From NCBI RefSeq assembly GCF_007923355.1, contig NZ_VOGO01000013.1, positions 1 to 64,000 of the forward strand: a stretch of 64,000 bases of DNA. The letters are read 5' to 3'. Both the position numbers and the translations under genes were made by a program. Every line of letters begins with the position of its first letter. Position 1 is the stretch's first letter. Below are positions 28,158-36,113 of the stretch, in pieces. This stretch comes from Falsiphaeobacter marinintestinus. GTDB lineage: Bacteria; Pseudomonadota; Alphaproteobacteria; Rhodobacterales; Rhodobacteraceae. A model generated the notes under the pieces. It searched no databases. It was not told the origin of the DNA and was given only the letters and a program-made list of their open reading frames with translations.

Positions 28158-28985
28158 ATGATCAAAACTGCATTCTGGATGGCCCTGATCCTCGGAGCTG
28201 GCCTTGGCGCACCGGGGCAGGCCCAAAGCCTTCTTGAGGAGCGCGGCGCCTATCTGGTCGAAGGTCCGGCAGCCTGTGGCAATTGCCACACGTCGCCAGC
28301 GCCGGGATCGCTTGCGTACGGCGGATGGGATATCGTTGAACCCGGCTTTGTTGCGCATGCGCCAAACATCACTCCGGGCGGACGGATCGCGGATTGGAGC
28401 GATGCCGAGCTGGCCCGGGCCATTCGTGAAGGCATCCGCCCCGACGGCTCGGTGATCGGCCCGCCAATGCCGATGGGGCTGTATCGTGGTCTGTCGGATT
28501 CCGACCTGGATGCGATCGTGGCCTATATCCGCACGCTGCCTGCGGTGGAAACGGAGTTCAAGCTGTCAGAATACCCGTTTGATCTGCCGCCCGCGTATGG
28601 GCCGCCCATCGAAAGCGTTGCCGATATTCCGCGTGGCGCAACGGTTGAATACGGCGCCTATCTGGCTGGTCCTGTGGCCCATTGCACCGAATGCCATTCA
28701 CTGACGCCCAAAGGCCCCGATTATGAAACGAATTTCGGCGGCGGAGGCTATGAATGGCTTGGCCCATGGGGCAAATCGATCGCGGATAATATCACCAGCC
28801 ATAATGACGGTCTGGCCAACTATACCGACAACGAGATCAAAACCATGATCGCCTACGGAGTCCGCCCGGGTGGCTCGCAAATGAAGCCGCCAATGCCCTA
28901 TCGCCACTATGAACGAATGACACAGAAAGACATGAGCGCCATCGTGATGTATCTGCGCACCATACCCCCGTTGCCGGGCAACTGA
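28158..28985 (+). CDS. Periplasmic dihaem cytochrome c
   Basis: The 275-residue protein has a signal peptide (MIKTAFWMALILGAGLGAPGQAQS) and two cytochrome c domains, each with one CxxCH haem site: CGNCH near residues 40-44 and CTECH near 176-180. Likely axial methionines are in GPPMPMGLYRGLSDSDLDAIVAYIRTLP and KPPMPYRHYERMTQKDMSAIVMYLRTIPP, the usual end of each domain. Such dihaem proteins pass electrons from periplasmic dehydrogenases to oxidases; no partner dehydrogenase is adjacent. A GGGAGGA site lies upstream. It is divergent from serC. Confidence 0.9.
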   Translation: MIKTAFWMALILGAGLGAPGQAQSLLEERGAYLVEGPAACGNCHTSPAPGSLAYGGWDIVEPGFVAHAPNITPGGRIADWSDAELARAIREGIRPDGSVIGPPMPMGLYRGLSDSDLDAIVAYIRTLPAVETEFKLSEYPFDLPPAYGPPIESVADIPRGATVEYGAYLAGPVAHCTECHSLTPKGPDYETNFGGGGYEWLGPWGKSIADNITSHNDGLANYTDNEIKTMIAYGVRPGGSQMKPPMPYRHYERMTQKDMSAIVMYLRTIPPLPGN

Positions 28986-29056
28986 TCAGGCTGGCCCTTT
29001 GTGTGTGAGCGTGGTTTATGCGCGCCAAACAACCGCGATCAACCGCGCGAGGGCCC

Positions 29057-29932
29057 ATGTTTATCGTTACTCTGCTGACCAATCCCGAAACCAAGGCGCT
29101 TGAACCGTCGATGGCGATGTCTTTGACCAACGCCTGGGGCGGAGGTGATCTGCGCTGGCTGGCGATGAACGAAGCCGCCGAATTCGCGATCGATGCGGTA
29201 CCAGACAATCAGTGGGTGGTCTGGGACGACCTCCAGAAACTGGGTGTCGATCTGATCGTTCAACCGGCTGAAGGGCGACGCAAGACCATGCTGCTGGCCG
29301 ATATGGACAGCACCATGATCCAGCAGGAATGCATCGACGAACTGGCTGATTTGGCCGGGGTCGGCGACCGGGTGAAAGAAATCACGGCGCGGACCATGAA
29401 TGGTGAGCTGGACTTTGAAGGGGCGCTGACCGAACGCGTCGGCCTTCTCAAGGGTCTCCCGGTCAGTGTGATCGACCAGGTTCTAGCCGAACGGATCACC
29501 CTGATGCCGGGCGGTACGGCGCTGGTCGCAACGATGAAGGCCAACGGGTGTTACGCAGGGCTGGTTTCGGGTGGGTTCACGGCCTTTACCCAGGCGGTGG
29601 CCGCCCTGATCGGCTTTGACGAAAACCGCGCCAATACGCTGCTGGCCGAAAACGGCGTGCTGACCGGCGACGTACAGCGCCCCATTCTTGGACGTCAGGC
29701 CAAAATCGAGGCGTTGGAACAAATCACGGCCCGGCTGGGTATCTCTGAACAGGACGTGATTGCCGTGGGCGACGGTGCCAACGATCTGGGCATGTTGGAG
29801 CGGGCCGGAACCGGTGTGGCCCTGCACGCCAAGCCATCCGTCGCGGCACAATGCGACGTGCGGGTGAACCACGGCGACCTGACGGCCCTACTGTATCTTC
29901 AGGGCTATGCACGGAGCGATTTTACCGTCTGA
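29057..29932 (+). CDS. serB: Phosphoserine phosphatase
   Basis: SerB removes phosphate from phosphoserine, the last step of serine synthesis. The 291-residue HAD-family protein has the nucleophile motif DMDSTMIQQECIDELAD near residues 85-101, the serine motif SGGFTAF, and the metal site GDGANDLGMLERAG. The N-terminal 80 residues are the ACT-like domain usual in this family. The start at 29057 (MFIVTLLTN) is supported by homologous N-termini; the open frame extends 13 codons upstream. Its last codons are part of a 12-bp tandem duplication. serA and serC lie close on the other strand. Confidence 0.95.
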   Translation: MFIVTLLTNPETKALEPSMAMSLTNAWGGGDLRWLAMNEAAEFAIDAVPDNQWVVWDDLQKLGVDLIVQPAEGRRKTMLLADMDSTMIQQECIDELADLAGVGDRVKEITARTMNGELDFEGALTERVGLLKGLPVSVIDQVLAERITLMPGGTALVATMKANGCYAGLVSGGFTAFTQAVAALIGFDENRANTLLAENGVLTGDVQRPILGRQAKIEALEQITARLGISEQDVIAVGDGANDLGMLERAGTGVALHAKPSVAAQCDVRVNHGDLTALLYLQGYARSDFTV

Positions 29933-29944
29933 TTTACCGTCTGA
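29921..29944 (+). repeat. Perfect 12-bp tandem duplication at the serB stop
   Basis: TTTACCGTCTGA occurs twice in a row. The first copy encodes the last residues and stop of serB; the second lies just beyond it. It looks like a recent slippage event with no effect on the protein. Confidence 0.85.
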
Positions 29945-29963
29945 CATAATTTAGCGTTTCAGT

Positions 29964-29985
29964 TAATTAACATTTATGTTAATTA
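29964..29985. promoter_or_regulatory. Perfect inverted repeat before the ArsR gene
   Basis: TAATTAACAT and ATGTTAATTA are perfect 10-bp arms separated by TT, ending six bases before the ArsR start codon. ArsR-family repressors commonly bind such AT-rich palindromes with a short centre. An autoregulatory operator is likely. Confidence 0.7.
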
Positions 29986-29991
29986 TTGGGT

Positions 29992-30321
29992 ATGACCCCA
30001 TTGATTCGATCCTTCGCGGCCCTCGCCGACCCGACCCGCCTGAATATCATCGAACAGTTGATGCAATCGGGTGAACTTCCTGCCGGTGATCTGGTCAAGG
30101 ATGCGGGCATGACCGCACCAGCCGTATCACGCCACCTCAAGGTGCTGCGCGAGGCTGGCTTGGTGCGTCAACGTATCGACGGAACGCGCCGCCTTTATTC
30201 TGCCAACCCCGACGGGCTCCGGCTGATCTCTGACTGGGCGATATCGCGTCGTGCCTTCTGGGAACAAAGTCTCGACAGGCTCGAAACCGCCATTCTGACC
30301 GAGGAGCGCCGCCCACAATGA
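29992..30321 (+). CDS. ArsR-family transcriptional repressor
   Basis: The 109-residue protein is a single winged-helix domain (LADPTRLNIIEQLMQSGELPAGDLVKDAGMTAPAVSRHLKVLREAGLVRQRIDGTRRLYSANPDGLRLISDW). No metal-binding cysteines of the ArsR/SmtB type are present, so it belongs to the group that usually pairs with AHSA1 proteins. The ATG at 29992 has no good ribosome site and lies seven bases after a perfect palindrome. Its stop overlaps the next start (ATGA). The three-gene set ArsR-AHSA1-YCII is common in bacteria. Confidence 0.9.
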   Translation: MTPLIRSFAALADPTRLNIIEQLMQSGELPAGDLVKDAGMTAPAVSRHLKVLREAGLVRQRIDGTRRLYSANPDGLRLISDWAISRRAFWEQSLDRLETAILTEERRPQ

Positions 30322-30746
30322 CTGACCTGCGCCTTGAACGTACATTTCCAGTGACACCCGAACACCTGTTCGACTGGATGACAAAGCCGGAAAACCTGAC
30401 CGCATGGTGGGGGCCCGAAGGCATGCATGTGACCAACAGCCAACTGGATTTCACCCGAACCGGTCCGTGGTTCGCCGTGATCGTCAGCGATGAAGGCGGG
30501 CGATACAAAGTATCCGGACAGGTCACCCGCGTTGATCCGCCAAATACGATTGGTTTCACCTGGGGCTGGCATGACGAAAACGACAAGCGTGGGCCGGACA
30601 GCCATGTGACCTTTACAATTCTGCCCGACAGCGGTGGCGCCAAACTGGTCGTGGATCACCGCGATCTGGTCGATGCGGAAATGGCCGCCAGCCACGAACG
30701 CGGCTGGGTGTCCAGCCTCAACAGCCTTGCTGCAACAATGACCTGA
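30318..30746 (+). CDS. AHSA1/SRPBCC-domain protein
   Basis: The 142-residue protein is one START-like domain of the AHSA1 type, which forms a hydrophobic cavity. Typical segments are LERTFPVTPEHLFDWMTKPENLTAWWGPEGM near the N-terminus and VTFTILPDSGGAKLVVDHRDL further on, with a C-terminal helix ERGWVSSLNSLAATM. The bound compound and role are not known. It is translated with the ArsR gene through a four-base overlap. Confidence 0.85.
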   Translation: MTDLRLERTFPVTPEHLFDWMTKPENLTAWWGPEGMHVTNSQLDFTRTGPWFAVIVSDEGGRYKVSGQVTRVDPPNTIGFTWGWHDENDKRGPDSHVTFTILPDSGGAKLVVDHRDLVDAEMAASHERGWVSSLNSLAATMT

Positions 30747-30779
30747 CCATCACCTTTGCCCCTAAAGGAGGAAACCTGA

Positions 30780-31094
30780 ATGCCCCAGTATATGTTTGCC
30801 TATCACGGCGGAAAAACCCCCGAATCGGAAGAAGAAGGCGCAAAAGTCATGGCCGCCTGGCAGGCCTGGATGGGCGGTATGGGCGATGCCCTGACCATCC
30901 CGGGCGCGCCTGTGGGCATGTCCAAAACCATCAGCGCCAGCGGCATCACGGATGATGGCGGTGCCAACCCGGTGTCCGGGTATTCTGTGATCACCGCCGC
31001 CTCGATGGAGGCCGCCTGCGACATGGCCAAAGGCTGCCCGATGGTCGTTGATGGTTCTGGCTCGGTCGAAGTCGCCGAAGTCATGGAAATGTAA
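30780..31094 (+). CDS. YCII-related protein
   Basis: The 104-residue protein resembles the YCII/DGPF family of small dimeric alpha-beta-barrel proteins (MPQYMFAYHGGKTPESEEEGAKVMAAWQAWMGGMGDALTIPGAPVG, then SGYSVITAASMEAACDMAKGCPMV). Relatives are often found beside ArsR and AHSA1 genes or ECF sigma factors; the activity is not established. AAAGGAGGA lies eight bases upstream. It is probably co-transcribed with the two genes before it, after a 33-bp gap. Confidence 0.75.
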   Translation: MPQYMFAYHGGKTPESEEEGAKVMAAWQAWMGGMGDALTIPGAPVGMSKTISASGITDDGGANPVSGYSVITAASMEAACDMAKGCPMVVDGSGSVEVAEVMEM

Positions 31095-31103
31095 GCGCAG
31101 ACC

Positions 31104-31140
31104 TGCTGCTTCTTTCTTGTTTCAAATACCCAAGTTCCGG
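31104..31140. repeat. Copy of the dispersed CTTG-AAATACCC motif
   Basis: CTTCTTTCTTGTTTCAAATA (31109 onward) is followed by CCC, in the convergent gap between the YCII gene and the asparaginase gene. It is related to copies near 4318, 16787 and 21117. Confidence 0.4.
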
Positions 31141-31175
31141 CGTTGGCCGCGCAGAACGCGGCCCGCCGGGTCAGG

Positions 31176-32171
31176 TCAGACAAATCCCGCAGCCGGACGC
31201 ACCGACCCGGTTTCGACATCACGTCTGTTGCGGATGGATGTGTTCATTCGCGTGCGTGTCGCCGGATGATCGGGGTCCAGCACACCAAGGCTACACAGGA
31301 TTGCCGCAATGGCGCATTCGCTGGCCCGCGTCGCTCCATCCGTGATCTTCAGTGCCACACCCAGCTTCTGCTCGGGCAGAATCGCCACGAACACCGCCTC
31401 GGCCCCGGTCTTGATCGCCACCTTACCCCCCATCGCCCGCATCAGCTCGGTACAGGCGCGGCCTTCACCGGCGACCAGATCAGGGTGGGCCGTCATCGCA
31501 TCGACCAGTTGCACGGCCGCCTGGCTTTGCCGGTCAGACCGGTCGCCCGCACTGGCAAACCATGCCATCGCGCGGGCCAGCCCATGCAGCGAAGTTTGAA
31601 AGTTTGGCGCCGAACATCCGTCAGGTGCATAGCCCGGGCTGTCCATGCCGGTGACGTCTTCGAACGCGGCGCGCACCGATTGCTGCACCGGGTGGTCAAT
31701 GTCGATGTATTCAGACCCCGCGCCCATATACTGCGACAGGGTCAGGAACCCTGCATGCTTGCCTGAACAGTTGTTGTGGACCTGACAGGGGGCTTCATAC
31801 CCCCGGATCAATGCATCCCGCGCATCGCGGTCGTCGGGTTCCTGCGGGCCGCAGCGGAAATCGTCATCGCCCAACCCCAGATCGGCCAGCCACCTGTTGA
31901 CCCGGTCGGTATGGATCGCCGCGCCGTTGTGGGACGCACAGGACAACGCCAGTTGTTCCTTGGTCAGCCCCTGCCGGGCTGCTGCGCCGGATGTGATCAG
32001 CGGCAGCGCCTGAACCATCTTGCACGAGCTGCGCGGGTAAATCAGCGCGTCGGAATCGCCCCATGCCTGTACGATCTGGCCGGTGTCATCGCAGACAACA
32101 CCATGCCCAAGATGGACGCTTTCCAGTAAATTTCCGCGCCAAATTTCCGCCATTGGAATGGGTGATGTCAT
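31176..32171 (-). CDS. L-asparaginase, Rhizobium etli (AnsA) type
   Basis: This 331-residue enzyme belongs to the Asparaginase_II family, unrelated to the E. coli enzymes, and hydrolyses L-asparagine to aspartate. S48 and K51 (SSCKM), S80 (CASHNG), and the zinc-type ligands C135 and K138 (NNCSGKHAG) fall at the same positions I recall for the R. etli enzyme; C186 in DGCSAPN would be the second cysteine ligand. KTGAEAV near residue 254 supplies the second active-site lysine. It is a single gene, divergent from the IalB gene. Confidence 0.9.
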   Translation of the reverse strand: MTSPIPMAEIWRGNLLESVHLGHGVVCDDTGQIVQAWGDSDALIYPRSSCKMVQALPLITSGAAARQGLTKEQLALSCASHNGAAIHTDRVNRWLADLGLGDDDFRCGPQEPDDRDARDALIRGYEAPCQVHNNCSGKHAGFLTLSQYMGAGSEYIDIDHPVQQSVRAAFEDVTGMDSPGYAPDGCSAPNFQTSLHGLARAMAWFASAGDRSDRQSQAAVQLVDAMTAHPDLVAGEGRACTELMRAMGGKVAIKTGAEAVFVAILPEQKLGVALKITDGATRASECAIAAILCSLGVLDPDHPATRTRMNTSIRNRRDVETGSVRPAAGFV

Positions 32172-32187
32172 GTCGTTCCCTCACAAC

Positions 32188-32205
32188 TTGGCGAATTCCT
32201 GCCAA
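32188..32205. promoter_or_regulatory. TTGGC inverted repeat upstream of the asparaginase gene
   Basis: TTGGC-GAATTCCT-GCCAA lies 16 bases upstream of the asparaginase start codon, over the region where a repressor could block translation or transcription. The binding protein is not known. Confidence 0.3.
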
Positions 32206-32342
32206 TCGCTCTTTAATCAGAGGCGGAAGTTACGTTAATGTGTGTATGTCGGCAACCAAAGGATGTGCACAGCAGACGGCTGGGAAAGTCGCGCCGCGCG
32301 CTTTTGAAATTGAGGTTTAGATCAGTCTAGGAGGCTGCTCAA

Positions 32343-32873
32343 ATGGGAACGCAACTTGCCCGTATCTGCGCGGGCCTGTGCATGGCGGCTTTGGCCACCA
32401 CTGCATTTGCTCAGGAACAAAGTACCAATCGCGTCGCTGCAAAGACCGATTGGAGCGTCTTCGTCGAAGACGATCCGACCGAATGCTGGAGTGTCTCGAC
32501 GCCAAAAGAGACGGTGAACACCCGTGACGGTCGCGTCGTGGCGGTGAAACGCAGTGATATTTTGCTGTTCGTGTTCTATCGGCCCGGGGCCGGTGTTCAG
32601 GGGCAGGTCACCTTTACCGGTGGTTATCCTTTCGCACCGGGATCGACCGTCGGACTGAATATCGGTGGCACCGAATTTGATTTGTTCACCGATGGCGAAT
32701 GGGCCTGGCCCGAATCGGCTGAGGTCGATGGCAAGATCATCGCGGCGATGAAAAAAGGGACTTCTGCGATTCTGACCGCGCGCTCGGCGCGGGGCACGCA
32801 GACCAAGGACACGTTTTCGCTGTTGGGTGTGACGGCTGCAATCGAAGATGCCGCCAAACGCTGCACCAAGTAA
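32343..32873 (+). CDS. Invasion-associated locus B (IalB) family protein
   Basis: The 176-residue protein has a signal peptide (MGTQLARICAGLCMAALATTAFAQ) and one IalB domain: WSVFVEDDPTECWSVSTPKET near residue 40, FTGGYPFAPGSTVGLNIGG, and a final C paired with the N-terminal one. The family is periplasmic and named after a Bartonella invasion gene; in free-living Alphaproteobacteria the role is unknown. GGAGG lies eight bases upstream. It is divergent from the asparaginase gene and precedes rlmN. Confidence 0.85.
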   Translation: MGTQLARICAGLCMAALATTAFAQEQSTNRVAAKTDWSVFVEDDPTECWSVSTPKETVNTRDGRVVAVKRSDILLFVFYRPGAGVQGQVTFTGGYPFAPGSTVGLNIGGTEFDLFTDGEWAWPESAEVDGKIIAAMKKGTSAILTARSARGTQTKDTFSLLGVTAAIEDAAKRCTK

Positions 32874-32881
32874 CATAAACA

Positions 32882-32907
32882 GGGCCGAATTCTTTTGATT
32901 TCGGCCC
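32882..32907 (+). terminator. Hairpin after the IalB gene
   Basis: GGGCCGAA and TTCGGCCC form an 8-bp stem with a T-rich loop, 8 bp past the stop codon. No U-run follows, so it is a weak terminator or a processing site. Confidence 0.5.
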
Positions 32908-32954
32908 GGCATCCTATATAGAGGCACATCCCTGACTTGCCGGATGACCCTGCT

Positions 32955-34142
32955 ATGACTGCCACCGCGCCGATCACTCAAGATGTTATGACCTTTCCCC
33001 GGAAATTGCCCGAGGGGCCGGTCAACCTTATCGGGCTGACCCGTGATCAGATGCGTGATGCGTTGATCGCGCATGGTACACCCGAAAAACAGGCCAGGAT
33101 GCGGGTCAACCAGATCTGGCAGTGGATCTATCAGTGGGGCAAACGCGACTTCGCTGACATGACCAATCTGGCCAAGGCGTATCGCGCCGATCTGGCCGAG
33201 AATTTCGTTCTCGAAATCCCTGAACTGGTCACCCGTCAGGTGTCCGAGGATGGCACCCGCAAATATCTGGTGCGCATCGCCGGCGGTCACGAGGTCGAGG
33301 TGGTGTACATCCCCGAGGACGGTCGTGGCACGTTGTGCGTGTCATCTCAGGTCGGCTGCACACTGACCTGTTCGTTCTGCCATACAGGTACACAGAAACT
33401 GGTGCGCAACCTGACAGCGGCAGAGATCATCGGTCAGGTGATGATGGCGCGGGACGATCTGGGCGAATGGCCGGTGCCGGGTGAGAAGAATGTTGAAACA
33501 CGGTTGTTGTCCAACATCGTTCTGATGGGCATGGGCGAACCGCTGTATAACTTCGACAATGTGCGCGACGCGATGAAGATCGCGATGGACCCCGAAGGCA
33601 TCCAGCTGTCGCGCCGCCGCATCACCCTGTCGACCAGCGGCGTGGTGCCTGAAATTGCCCGCACCGCCGACGAGATCGGCTGCCAACTGGCGATTTCTTT
33701 CCATGCCACAACTGATGACATCCGCGACAAGCTGGTGCCGATCAACAAGAAATGGAACATCGAAGCACTGCTGAACGCGCTGGCCAATTATCCCAAAGTC
33801 TCCAATTCCGAGCGGATAACGTTTGAATACGTGATGCTGGCCGGGGTCAATGACAGCGATGCCGATGCGCACCGTCTGATCAAGCTGATCCGCGACTATA
33901 ACATCCCGGCCAAAATCAACCTGATCCCGTTCAACGAATGGCCCGGCGCGCCGTACAAACGCAGCTCGAACAACCGCATCCGTGCCTTTGCAGATATCGT
34001 CTATGAGGCCGGATATGCCTCGCCTGTCCGCAAACCACGCGGCGAAGACATCATGGCTGCCTGCGGTCAGTTGAAATCGGCCACCGAACGCGCCCGCAAG
34101 TCGCGCCGTCAGATTGAGGCAGAGGCAGGGGTGCGTAACTAA
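32955..34142 (+). CDS. rlmN: 23S rRNA (adenine-C2)-methyltransferase RlmN
   Basis: RlmN is a radical-SAM enzyme that methylates A2503 of 23S rRNA and A37 of some tRNAs. The 395-residue protein shows the cluster motif CTLTCSFC, the [27 protein letters not shown] block, [12 protein letters not shown], and the C-terminal cysteine in MAACGQLK that takes part in catalysis. The ATG at 32955 was preferred to an upstream TTG; no strong ribosome site is visible. The gene follows IalB by 81 bp. Confidence 0.96.
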   Translation: MTATAPITQDVMTFPRKLPEGPVNLIGLTRDQMRDALIAHGTPEKQARMRVNQIWQWIYQWGKRDFADMTNLAKAYRADLAENFVLEIPELVTRQVSEDGTRKYLVRIAGGHEVEVVYIPEDGRGTLCVSSQVGCTLTCSFCHTGTQKLVRNLTAAEIIGQVMMARDDLGEWPVPGEKNVETRLLSNIVLMGMGEPLYNFDNVRDAMKIAMDPEGIQLSRRRITLSTSGVVPEIARTADEIGCQLAISFHATTDDIRDKLVPINKKWNIEALLNALANYPKVSNSERITFEYVMLAGVNDSDADAHRLIKLIRDYNIPAKINLIPFNEWPGAPYKRSSNNRIRAFADIVYEAGYASPVRKPRGEDIMAACGQLKSATERARKSRRQIEAEAGVRN

Positions 34143-34231
34143 CCACCCGGATCTAACGCAGATCGGCTGCGGCCGAAGGGCAACCTATTGATGAAATTTT
34201 CTTGATAGAGTGACGCGCTGAAGATTAGGCT

Positions 34232-34261
34232 TGTTGCATTGACTATTTTGGACATTTGCAA
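34232..34261. promoter_or_regulatory. GTTGCA/TGCAAC inverted repeat before the second RTX gene
   Basis: GTTGCA and TGCAAC are perfect 6-bp arms around an 18-base AT-rich spacer, ending 11 bases before the RTX start codon. It may be an operator or a leader hairpin. Confidence 0.3.
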
Positions 34262-34272
34262 CGAGGTTTTTC

Positions 34273-35559
34273 ATGGCCCTTATTTCATTTATCGACGTTC
34301 AGCTGACTCTGCCTCCAACCGTGTTATTCGATCCAAGCACTCAGGCGGGCGATACGATCTTTGTTTCGGCCGGCTCGACACTGGTGGCACAGACGGCTTC
34401 GCCTGTGCCGTTCTCGATGTTCAATATGTTCCATGATGATCTGACATACCTTCTGAATGGCGAGACTTTTGGAAGTTTGTCTGCATACGCTGACAACCTT
34501 AGCATCATCATCGGCGAAACCGGTTATCATACGGAAGATTTGTATATGGCTCTTGGTCAGTTGTCGCTGACCAACCACGGCACAATGCAGGCGACCAGCA
34601 ATTCCCTGATTCAAAAGTTCACGGACCCGGCGCTGAGCAATACGTTGACCATCTATAACACTGGGAACATGTATGGCGTCGCGAACGGAGAGTATCCCGG
34701 CAAAGGCCTGATTGACTCTGCCGCCTTGCACACAGTGATTACCAATTTCGGGTTCATTGGCGGCACAGATCTGGCGATTCACACCTATGACACGGCCAGT
34801 GATGATGGCGACACGTTTATCGAAAACTACGGCATTATTGATGGAGATGTCGACGTGAACACGTCGACCGATGACCGCATCGAGAATTACGGCTCGATTC
34901 TGGGCGATGTGTCCATGGGGGACGGTAATGACGTCTATCGCGGCAGCGGAGAGGTCACAGGCACGATCAACGGTGATAACGGCAATGACACAATTCTGGG
35001 CGGTGCTGGTGGCGATGAGATTCTGGGCGGCTTTGGTATTGACCGGCTGAACGGGCGCGGAGGAGACGACGTCATTGATGGTGGATCTCAGAACGACGTG
35101 ATCCATGGAAACGCTGGTGATGACAACATCATTGGCGGCGGCGGGCAGGACAATTTGTTCGGCGACGCGGGCGATGACACGATGGACGGCGGGTTTGGCA
35201 ATGACACGATGCTTGGCGGTGCCGGTCGCGACTCGATGAATGGTGGCGGTGGCAACGACCGCCTGACCGGAGGTCTGGGCGATGACGATCTGACCGGGGG
35301 CGCTGGAAATGACACCTTTGTCATGACCCGCCATTCGGGGAACGACACGATTACTGATTTTGCCGATGGCGCGGATCGGATCGATATTTCGGCCTTCGGG
35401 ATCCTGATTGGCGACTTTGCCACCGAAGTGGCACCGGGCCTGTCAGGGATCCCTGGGGGATCGACCCTTTTGGACCTGTCGGCATTAGGCGGCACCGGCA
35501 GCGTGGTGATCGAAGGCGTAGCCTTGGCTGACATCACCGCAGCGGATTTCATTTTCTGA
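34273..35559 (+). CDS. RTX-repeat protein with beta-helix-like middle
   Basis: The 428-residue protein has no Sec signal. After an N-terminal part I do not recognise, residues about 100-220 contain repeated NxG-ixG units (IENYGIIDGDVDV, IENYGSILGDVSM) that suggest beta-helix coils. About nine glycine-aspartate RTX nonapeptides follow (residues 225-355; GNDTILGGAGGDEILGG and similar). The C-terminal block ends ITAADFIF. The design fits a calcium-folded protein exported by a type I system. No ABC transporter or outer-membrane channel genes are nearby. The coding sequence seems less GC-rich than its neighbours. Confidence 0.85.
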   Translation: MALISFIDVQLTLPPTVLFDPSTQAGDTIFVSAGSTLVAQTASPVPFSMFNMFHDDLTYLLNGETFGSLSAYADNLSIIIGETGYHTEDLYMALGQLSLTNHGTMQATSNSLIQKFTDPALSNTLTIYNTGNMYGVANGEYPGKGLIDSAALHTVITNFGFIGGTDLAIHTYDTASDDGDTFIENYGIIDGDVDVNTSTDDRIENYGSILGDVSMGDGNDVYRGSGEVTGTINGDNGNDTILGGAGGDEILGGFGIDRLNGRGGDDVIDGGSQNDVIHGNAGDDNIIGGGGQDNLFGDAGDDTMDGGFGNDTMLGGAGRDSMNGGGGNDRLTGGLGDDDLTGGAGNDTFVMTRHSGNDTITDFADGADRIDISAFGILIGDFATEVAPGLSGIPGGSTLLDLSALGGTGSVVIEGVALADITAADFIF

Positions 35560-35580
35560 TCGAAACTATGGGCATGCCAT

Positions 35581-35598
35581 GTGCAGTTCGTGCTGCAC
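35581..35598 (+). terminator. Small hairpin after the second RTX gene
   Basis: GTGCAG-TTCGTG-CTGCAC is a 6-bp-stem hairpin 21 bp past the RTX stop. There is no U-run, so it is only a weak terminator candidate. Confidence 0.35.
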
Positions 35599-35715
35599 GG
35601 GGCAAGAATGCTTGAGCTCTGATACCGCGACCCAAGTCTTGAGGTGATCTGCTTAACAAATCAGTCTATCGTTACAGCAACCCGCAACCCGGTTCTGACT
35701 GAAAAGGGGACCACA

Positions 35716-36102
35716 TTGAAAAAACACGCTCTGTCCGCACTTGTGCATCTTATCGGCAATTCGGTTGGTCTGCTTCTGGCGGTTCTTCTTCTGCCCGGCT
35801 TTTCGATTGATTTCGGGGCTTTCATCATCGTTGTGCTGTTGTTCACTGTGGTTGAGGTGGCCGCCTTGCCACTGCTGCGCAAGCTGTCGGAAAAGAACAT
35901 TCCCCAACTTATGGGCGGCATTTCTCTCGCCACCACGTTTGTCGGGTTGATGGTGACCAATTTGCTGGTGCCACGGTTTACCATCGGGGGCATATCGAAC
36001 TTGCTGGCCTCGACCCTGCTGGTCTGGCTCGGGGCGTTGATCGCCGGGGTTTTGTTGACGCATTACGTCTTTCCCAGCCTCAAGGCGTCCGCGACGAAGT
36101 AA
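35716..36102 (+). CDS. Small membrane protein, YvlD/phage-holin-4-like family
   Basis: The 128-residue protein has four hydrophobic segments (HLIGNSVGLLLAVLLLPGF, FGAFIIVVLLFTVVEVAALPLL, MGGISLATTFVGLMVTNLLV, NLLASTLLVWLGALIAGVLLTHYVF), like the YvlD family of small integral membrane proteins of unknown function. The start is taken as TTG 35716 (then KKHALSALVH): AAGGGG lies six bases before it and it gives a normal N-terminus, whereas the upstream in-frame codons encode no hydrophobic or conserved sequence. It stands alone between the RTX gene and the convergent symporter gene. Confidence 0.7.
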   Translation: MKKHALSALVHLIGNSVGLLLAVLLLPGFSIDFGAFIIVVLLFTVVEVAALPLLRKLSEKNIPQLMGGISLATTFVGLMVTNLLVPRFTIGGISNLLASTLLVWLGALIAGVLLTHYVFPSLKASATK

Positions 36103-36113
36103 CAGCTGTGCCG

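Noticed and set aside
35088-35552. Minus-strand Pro/Ser-rich reading frame opposite the RTX repeats
   Set aside because: It is a by-product of the repeated glycine-aspartate codons on the plus strand, with no ribosome site or known domain.
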